Shown: one piece after another, positions 57,272 to 64,000 of the stretch
How the letters are laid out: every line of letters begins with the position of its first letter
Numbering within the stretch: position 1 is the stretch's first letter
Source of the DNA: Phytophthora sp. 'mugwort'
Lineage: Eukaryota > Oomycota > Peronosporomycetes > Peronosporales > Peronosporaceae
NCBI GenBank assembly: GCA_033558025.1
Contig: JAUCEF010000001.1
Location: forward strand, 3,906,001-3,970,000
Direction: 5' to 3'
Length of the DNA: 64,000 nt
Translations under genes and position numbers: made by a program
Notes under the pieces: generated by a model
Told to the model about the DNA's origin: nothing
What the model saw: the letters and a program-made list of their open reading frames with translations, nothing else
The model's database searches: none

Positions 57272-58147
57272 CTATGAGAAGTGCTCCGATAACTCGATCA
57301 AGTCGATGGCGTCACAGTCAACGATATCAAGATGTCGCTCTTGCTCTTCTTGCCACTCGATTTGTACCGCGTCTGGTGTATCGATGTCTTGTTCGCCTTC
57401 GTTGTTCCTGTTCGCAATTTGGACGAATGGTTAGTGTAAGGAAGTGTAAGGAAGTTCCGGATTGAAGTTGTCACGTTTCGAAAAGAAGGGCACGTACGTC
57501 TCGGTCGGGGCTATGATATTGGTCGCTGAAATGCGTGGAACAGTCCGTCCTTCCTGCAATAGAGTAAGATGGAGAGTGCGAAGATGTGTCTCGCGCTGCT
57601 GTAAACCAGGTTACAGAAACTAAGTTTGCGTTGAAGTTTTATGAAGGTACAGAAGTGACGACACATTGGGAAGGATATTGCACAGAAGGTGGAGCTGCAG
57701 CAGCTTCTGCAGGGCATGCACGTCTCCTTGGTAGGCTTCTATAGGTCCTAGCTTCTCGATCACCTGTAGCGATGGTAGTCTTTGAGGTTAACAAGAGGAT
57801 AGGCATGATCCCAGCCGGGAACCACTGATAAAACACTTATTGCATACCTCAGTCACCTTGCTCCACACGTGAAGGCGATCAGCGAGGACGTTTTCCAGTG
57901 TTGTATCATTTGCGTCGGGTGCAGATAAGAGCAGCGACTTTGTGCTCGAAAATAATGTTGCTTCTGATGACAATGTGAGACAATCGGTCATCATCGGCGC
58001 GTTCTCCAACGACATGGAAGGGTGAAATTCTACAAAGCTTCTGGCTGCTGTTGTCAAGGTTGCTGTAGCTCGAGTTGCTACCGAGCAACCATTGCTGGTC
58101 AGTTTGCCGCGGGCATGGGTGGAGACACTTGGTTTCCGAGACATCAT
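57272..58147 (-). CDS. hypothetical protein, four exons
   Basis: Exons 58147-57848, 57763-57665, 57598-57498 and 57407-57272 join in phase to 211 residues. The introns are 84, 66 and 90 nt. Two have textbook ends (GTATGC...TACAG, GTACGT...AACAG with CTAAC before it); the middle donor is GTGTCG. The first 75 residues are Ser/Thr-rich. The rest is mostly helical: LADRLHVWSKVTEVIEKLGP, YQGDVHALQKLLQLHLLC, ETHLRTLHLTLLQEGRTVPR and an acidic end EWQEEQERHLDIVDCD. A second ATG follows the first directly. I do not recognise a family. The stop lies 43 bp from the stop of U2SURP on the other strand, so the two 3' ends probably overlap as transcripts. Confidence 0.7.
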
Positions 58148-58472
58148 TATGGGGAGTTGTGAAGCCGTTACGTTGCTTCAACGGTCACCTCAATATGAAA
58201 CAATACTTTTGGAGTACACCCTCAACAGCAACGAACGTAGTATGGAATACGAAATCGGCCAGAATTCCAGTCTAGGGGGTCATTAACTATTGGAAATTCG
58301 ATTTTGTGCAGGATGTATCTGCTGCCTACGCCCTTGCTCGTGCCTAGTTCCTCTCGTAATTCTCGCGGCATTTCACGATCCCCTCACAGACCTGTCCGAC
58401 TTCCCCGTTGAATTAGCGCGGACGAGAAGCTTGGCGATCCACTTGAGGTGATCATTTATGTTTCAGGCTCAA
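58148..58472. other. upstream region of the hypothetical gene
   Basis: This stretch separates the four-exon gene from a gypsy LTR. It should hold that gene's promoter. I see no coding region in it. Confidence 0.5.
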
Positions 58473-58741
58473 TGTAACGGGTTACAGGTGAACCCAAGTA
58501 AAAAAAGTAATGTAGCCGACATCACTACGGTATATGTATGACGTCACGGTAATGACGCCACGGATGGGCACCACGCATTTGGTACAAAGACCTCAGAGCC
58601 ACCCAATAGGATAACATCTAGGGTACTTTATGGGTGACTAATAGTTAATATGTAGACGTATTAAAGGGGTCATATATAAATTATTCATATACTCTCCGAA
58701 GTGACACTTCCTGTGCGCAATGTGTTGTGTGCCCCGTCACA
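58473..58741 (+). repeat. 5' LTR of gypsy C (second copy)
   Basis: The 269-bp LTR begins TGTAACGGG and ends CCCCGTCACA, a short inverted repeat at its two ends. TTGGTAGCACTT follows directly, the primer-binding region. It aligns with 40330-40011 on the other strand. Confidence 0.75.
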
Positions 58742-61050
58742 CTTGGTAGCACTTATAGTTAATCCACGCCTATGCGGGTTACTACCTGAAACCTCTGGGT
58801 CCTAGCAACATGGACCGGAATAAGTTTCCTCATCTGAACGACTCACAGTTCGAGTCCGTTCGTAAGATGACTGGCATCTTTGGTAGGGATACCTTGCGTA
58901 GCTTGGCGTCATCAACGCAAGCTGAGCAGGTCGAACGCGTGACCGCATTCGACATGTATGAGCGGGGGTTCATCGAACATGTTCGGAGTAACCTGCAGGT
59001 TCCGGCCGCAGAGCCGAAACCGGTCTACCCCAAGCCGCTGGGGCTGAAGGCAAACCCGTATGAAGGGAAGGAAGGTAAAACCTTCACTTCGGGGTGCGAG
59101 AAGTAGAGCTCACAATGGATGCGGCTCTCATCTCTTCCGAGCACATCCGAGTAGCTTTCGCCCCCTACAACCTTAGCGGTCGTGCTAAGAGCTGGGCTTA
59201 TACGTCGAAAGCAACAACGCCTAGATGCTTCGCATCCTGGGCTCAGCTGTGTGAACAGTTTAGAGTCGCGTTCCCCCGGCGAACTAGAGTACCGCCAGCG
59301 GTCACGCTTCCTGCCATGTAAACAGGAAAGGCGTGAGCTGCGCGAGAACATCCAGGGGATGCGGGAGCTGACCGCACCTCTCTGGGGGAATCCACTTCAT
59401 GAACACATCCCGGTGACGTACTCGTGGTCGGCCAGAGAGTAGGCTCGGCCCGCACTCAGCTATTTCGGGCGCAGGCCAACACTGTGGACGAGGTGATCCA
59501 AGTCGCCCTTCATGAGGCGTTTAGTCGCTGCCAAGCGCGCACGCCGACGGCGACGTGGCCAGGGGTAGCGACACCAAGTCGCGGGGGTCCCAACGGGCCA
59601 GTTCCCATGAAACTTTGGCTCGCCAAGCAGCACTATATTCGATGCTATAGCTATGACAAGTTAGGTCACATAACACGTGCCTGTCCTGCGAGGGGACAAA
59701 AAGAAAGAGTTTTCCTCCAAAGCCCATCACGCTCAAGGGTCGCTGGCAACGGTCGCGACCCCATGGGCAGGGGAACGCAGGACACCAGTAGGGGCGTGGC
59801 GCCCTACTGGGGAAGATCTAGTTTTCATTAGCGGTGCGCGGGTGGCGCGCACGATGGAGACTTACCCCCTAAGAGTCTTGATCTCTCGAATCGAAGAAGG
59901 ACAGCGTTGGGCTGCTAGTAGTACACGTAAGAGGACGGGGATATACCCATCCCTTTCGAGTCTTAATAGACTCCGGGACATCGAAGAACTTCGCACGCCG
60001 ACAGACTGTTGCGGAGAACAGCAACAAGTTGGCCGATGCTTTACGAGAAAGCAAAGGCAACGGGACAGAGTCGGTACAATTGGCCGACGGAACGGTGATT
60101 ACCGCTCCCAAGATCCATGTCAATCGAGCTGTAAAGTTCGAGGACTTCGACAGCGACTGGAGCAGTTAACTGTCCTAGAGATGGACAAGTATGACTTGAT
60201 CCTGGACATGCCCTGGCTCGAGAAAAATGAGCCATGAATAGATTGGCGAGACAAAGCGGGGCCAGCCGGCCCGCAGTTACTGGCAGAGCATTGGCGAGCC
60301 ATGTTTCCACCACTGCCAGGAACTGGGGCGTCCGTAAGGGGCGCCGGGATGCTTGAGCATCCAGTGAATGTGGGAGTCGCCGACGTATTGAGCGACTCCC
60401 TAGAAGCAGTGGCAGCAATAGCTGCACCTGGTCGAGTTCGGCAGTCCTTACAGGACAGACCTCGACCCCCGCCGGAATCTAGACCGGCGGCTGAGGCTTC
60501 AAGAGTGTCGATACCCGGAGGAACCGACCAGGTGGGTTGCTTAGGTCCATATTAACTCACCCAGACAGAAACTGGCGAGGAAGACGCACGTGGCGCTTCC
60601 TGTGTGGGTAACCAGGTTCCACGTCAAGTCACCTAGACTGAAACTGGCGAGGAAGGCGCAGAATGCGCTTCCTGGGTGGGTACCTTGTTCCACACCAGGT
60701 CGCCCAGACCTTAACTGAAGAAGAAGTGGCGGAATGCACTTTTTGTGTGGGTAAACATGTTCCACACGAAGCCCTGGAGGCTTTAGACGTCGTCAATGAG
60801 ACGTCCACAGACGTGTGTAACGGAGTACCACATCGCAGCCGCCGTCGACGACATAGTCAACACCGCAAGTCGAGTGTGAAGTCAACTCAGACTGGCGTCG
60901 CTTCAAGGACTCGGAACCCATGGCCCGGGCTCTTCCGACGCGGCCAGTCGAAGGGCGTTATCACATCCTCGACGGCGAGACCGGTCATCAGGTTACCCCC
61001 CCCCACACACACACACACACACCCAAGCCAAAAAAACGGAGCATTTTGAT
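58742..61050 (+). mobile_element. gypsy C internal region: gag and protease, no reverse transcriptase
   Basis: Gag begins at 58810 (MDRNKFPHLNDSQFESVRKM). It runs through VERVTAFDMYERGFIEHVRS and the frame 59094-59321 (MDAALISSEHIRVAFAPYNL), then 59424-59831, where a CCHC-like CYSYDKLGHITRACPARGQ lies near 59640-59700. The protease region at 59880-60240 has LIDSGASKNFAR-type residues in one frame and DKYDLILDMPWLEKNEP in another. After 60240 a Thr/Pro-rich linker ends near 61000, where a CA repeat begins. No RT or integrase follows, so this is a 3'-truncated copy. Confidence 0.7.
60988..61024 (+). repeat. C-run and (CA)n microsatellite
   Basis: A run of nine or ten C is followed by about ten CA units. 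It lies at the border of the gypsy C fragment and is likely to vary in length between strains. Confidence 0.85.
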
Positions 61051-61371
61051 TTTTGACATGTTATACGATACAGCGTGTTATACACACCGGACACTACGTC
61101 TTACTATAGTCTCGAATAAGTACGAGTACTGTTTCTGAAAGAAAAACACTCGAGCTATCCGCAAATCCTCCAGCATGTTGTATTTCCAGCATCTGGCAGG
61201 CCCACAGGCTGTATCTGACACCCTGATATCTGTGTTGACGGGTACCTGAGCGTGGCGATTTTATCCAGAGACCGGACGAGAACAGTATAGACGTTACCCA
61301 CGCGTGAGAAATCAAGCAACAGCTCAATTTTTTTTATCATAAGCATGCGTGTATGGTTGCTTCGCAAACAC
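61051..61371. other. spacer between gypsy C and the PiggyBac relic
   Basis: I see no gene. Short minus-strand frames (61094-61367) have no domain. The 3' end of the PiggyBac relic should lie here. Confidence 0.4.
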
Positions 61372-62943
61372 TCATCGTCTCTCTAGTCTTTGGTAGTAGT
61401 GGTGTCGGAATCTACATTTTGGCTGCCTGCCAGCTTCACCTCCCTCCCCACCTTCCCTTCCATCTTCGTCCGCGCCGCTATCACCGCGCTTGCGCTTTCT
61501 AGCCGCCTTCGAAGCTCCAGCATCTCGTCTTTGAATGTCGCGACCGCATCGTGGCCGAGGGAGCTTCGCTCCATCCTCCCACCCGTAATGCCATATCTTG
61601 ACGAGGGTCATCGAATTTCCTGTGTAGTGATGCCGCACTTTGTCGCAAAGGTACCTCCTGCAGTTTGACAGAACAGTGGTGGTTAGAGAGACTACATACA
61701 CTGAACCACACAGCATAGGATTGTACACGTACCGATGACTTACTGCATGCCGCACAGTAATACTTTGTAGCACGGCGTTCACCAACCCGACGCTTCAGAA
61801 TTGAACATACCTTGCACTGGCGATGCCGAAGTTTGCGAACACCCTTCACCACCTGATACTCGGGGCATTCTTGGAGCTCATGATCCTTCGTCAATGGAGG
61901 AAGCACTTTTCCTCGTTCCACCTCCTGTCGGTCTGTCTACAAGTATAAGCAGAACCATCAACTACAGTTAGTACTACATACAGCATGTGTGACATACAAC
62001 ATGTATCTGCACGTATGGAGTGCACAGCTCATACAGCATGTGGCCATACAACATGAATATCTTACCCGGTCTGCGAAGTCTCGTTCGCGTAGCTCCAGCA
62101 TCACTGCGTGCAACTCCAGCAGAAATTCTGCATGAGACACAGGCCTTTGTCTACTCCTCTTTTGAGCCTCCCTGAACACAATGTAAGCGTTCACAATGGT
62201 CACGTCGACAAGGCCCATAAATATGAACTTGTGAAATTCTTGCACCACGTCTGCATCTGGAGTGAATAACGCTGGAGTCGAAGCTGACGATACGGGACTA
62301 CCACCGTAGGATGGGGGGAGTCGCCCCCATCCAATGGGGAGTCGCCCCCATCCAACGGTGGTAGTCCCGTATCATCAGCTGGACAGGGAATAGTATTCCG
62401 TCTACCTCCACGCTGGTGTCGCGCTGTTCCATGCCAAAGCACATTGTTAGTAGACAATAGTCTCATATAATAAATAGTAGCGTACTGCTTGACTTCATAG
62501 CTCGGCTTGATCCAGTGCCCCAAAATTGAACAGGATTTTTGTCCCGCCAAGCCAAACCGGTCATAAGTGGGCAGTTTGCTTCCACAGCCATCCGCGTAGT
62601 ACCGTGTGGTATCCGTTTGGGTCGGTTGCGGTTCTTCTCCACGATCTCATGTGGATAGCCATTTTTTTTTGTCGTCCATGATCGTTCCGATACTGTAAAC
62701 ATTGCGATGTTGCAGTTGGAATCCTAGTTGAATCGAAGTATATAATCGATCCGTCACTACCAAATGGTAAATGCCGGCTTGTGGTGCTGGAAGAACCGCT
62801 TCTAGGTTTCGAATTACTGCAGATGAAACCGTATTTGGATCAGCTGACAGCTGATTGTCTGGCACTTTTCTCAACTCTTTTGTCTGATGTGCCTTTCCAC
62901 AAGACACCTCAAGTCTACATGTAGGCATATACACCATGATCAC
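61372..62943 (-). pseudogene. PiggyBac transposase relic
   Basis: The minus strand follows the PiggyBac (DDE_Tnp_1_7) order. VSSAVIRNLEAVLPAPQAGI and LVVTDRLYTSIQLG (62943-62647) hold a catalytic Asp. A frameshift in a run of nine A (62663-62671) leads to GYPHEIVEKNRNRPKRIPHG and CPLMTGLAW (62702-62463). RQLRLQRYSLQMQT lies at about 62280-62230 and FIFMGLVDVTIVNAYIVF at 62248-61958. An intron with good ends (62065-61937) joins LRERDFADR in phase to TDRQEVERGKVLPPL. The Cys-rich C-terminus CKVCSILKRRVGE and YYCAACS follows. The region with the third catalytic Asp is destroyed by a palindromic duplication. Confidence 0.8.
62282..62380. repeat. 99-bp palindrome with inner tandem repeat
   Basis: The arms 62282-62310 and 62352-62380 are complementary at 27 of 29 positions. 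Between them ATGGGG(GG)AGTCGCCCCCATCCA occurs twice in tandem (62311-62333 and 62334-62354). Read on the minus strand, the 62380 arm encodes RDYHRWMG, the normal PiggyBac sequence before the third catalytic Asp; the other arm is an inverted copy of it. Confidence 0.85.
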
Positions 62944-64000
62944 ATAACATACAACATGTCAGAATTAGCCAAAACAAAGTTGCCGTCATTCCCTCATGGA
63001 CGGGCAGATGCTTACGCCACGCACCTCATACAGTATGCTGAGTCAGCGCAACAGGTCAGGAAAAGCTTGGTTCCCCACTTATGAGGCTTGGCGTTTAGGT
63101 ATGCCGAGTCGGGTTGTTGCGGTTCCTCGAAAGTAAAATGACCCCATCAGACGACACCACAGGCGGTATGGTATTGCATATCCGGATAAGATGGAGGTTG
63201 ACCGGCAGCTGGAGGATCCACGTCGCCAGCGGCAGCCATAACAGCGTCGAGATGATGGATCCTGACCATGCGACACGCCCGGTCTGTATATGGTAAGGAT
63301 CCTGGACCCGTCCCGTGAGATGAGATCCTAAGTACTAGAGTCGATCAATTCAGTGTACACCGGATAGAAGATTCGTAGCTAAACTGAGGTAGAGTGGAGA
63401 CGGTTGGCCAGGAGAGGGTCAGAGATGGATCGATCTGAAGGTAGATAGGCTAAGGTATAAATCAGAACCGAGTTTGCACTGGAAGACAGACTCGACTATT
63501 GTATAAGGGCTCTTGGCCCCATACATAGATCAAGTCTAACTTTGGCGATCTTCCTGCACACATGGCAGTTCCTGGATAGCTTGGCCAGGTCGCGCTCGCC
63601 CTTTGGCATCTCAACCCCCCCCCTTAAAATCCCGCTATTGGAAGCGGCAAGCATCGTAAAGGAACAAGGACAACTCCGATAAGGAGCAAGGACACCCTCA
63701 AGAAGGAACACCTCCGGATTCCGTATTTCTATTACGGATCCACAAGGTCTACGCAAGGGCTCAAGACCAAACCGACACTGGATTTCGTGCGCAGGAATAC
63801 CCGCGCAGATCCACCCCTCCCAAGTCTCCACAAGGACGTCCAAGGCCCACCAAGTACACATCTCGTGTCAACGAGAGAGCAGTACCAGCCCGCCGACGGA
63901 TGCACAAGGTGAACCATGCAGCAACAACACGGCCGTCGGAGTACCCGCTCCGTTAGTCGGTGTCTGGGTGCAGTGCGTGTGCATTGGGATCCTACTGAAT
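62944..64000. other. unassigned region, possibly part of another LTR element
   Basis: A TATA-like TATAAATC at about 63458, a short TGTATAAGGGCTC near 63500, a run of nine C at 63617 and several short frames suggest an LTR or leader of a retroelement running out of the window. No second copy is present to prove it. The frames 63496-63861 (minus) and 62887-63084 (plus) have no recognised domain. Confidence 0.3.

Noticed and set aside
57639..57836. 65-residue minus-strand frame over exon 2 of the hypothetical gene
   Set aside because: It is in another frame and spans the first intron; the spliced reading is in phase and more protein-like.
1..64000. CRISPR arrays, rRNA or tRNA genes, RXLR or Crinkler effectors
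   Set aside because: I looked for spaced direct repeats, tRNA-like arms and signal peptide plus RXLR or LFLAK motifs and found none I could support.

Overview
The window looks like nuclear DNA of an oomycete, most likely Phytophthora or a close relative. Genes are dense and short in islands. Introns are mostly 60-130 nt with GT-AG ends. The transposon relics are mixed: Ty3/gypsy, MULE, PIF/Harbinger, pogo/mariner, Helitron-like and PiggyBac. A fragment of mitochondrial cytochrome b has the base composition and protein sequence expected of an oomycete mitochondrion. No species can be named from sequence alone.

Layout. 1-5.3 kb holds two host genes on the minus strand: the catalytic subunit of glutamate-cysteine ligase, cut by the window edge, and a large membrane sulfatase/LTA-synthase-like protein. 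5.4-42 kb is a transposon graveyard. In order it holds Harbinger and MULE relics, a minus-strand gypsy element interrupted by a 768-bp terminal-inverted-repeat element that carries mitochondrial DNA, a second gypsy element with both LTRs (16.9-22.2 kb), a pogo/mariner relic, a plus-strand MULE, a Helitron-like Rep-helicase relic (30.5-36.4 kb), another pogo relic, two more MULEs and a gypsy LTR-gag fragment. 42.5-58.2 kb is a second gene island: methionyl-tRNA formyltransferase (7 exons), a four-pass membrane protein, signal peptidase complex subunit 3, a 1078-residue coiled-coil protein with an SBF2/KIAA0513-like region, a Tc1/mariner relic beside an unidentified spliced locus, proteasome subunit beta-3, the U2 snRNP protein SR140/U2SURP, and a convergent four-exon gene of unknown function. 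58.5-64 kb returns to transposons: a gypsy LTR-gag-pro fragment and a PiggyBac relic.

The host genes are housekeeping genes for glutathione synthesis, organellar translation initiation, ER protein processing, protein degradation and splicing. They do not form a pathway or operon. The split between compact conserved islands and decayed repeats is what is known from Phytophthora genomes. I found no RXLR or Crinkler effector gene and no intact transposase. The most unusual structures are the mitochondrial cob fragment nested inside a transposon inside a retrotransposon, the snap-back inverted duplication over the catalytic region of the PiggyBac relic, and the Helitron-like relic in which Walker A and HUH-type motifs can still be read.
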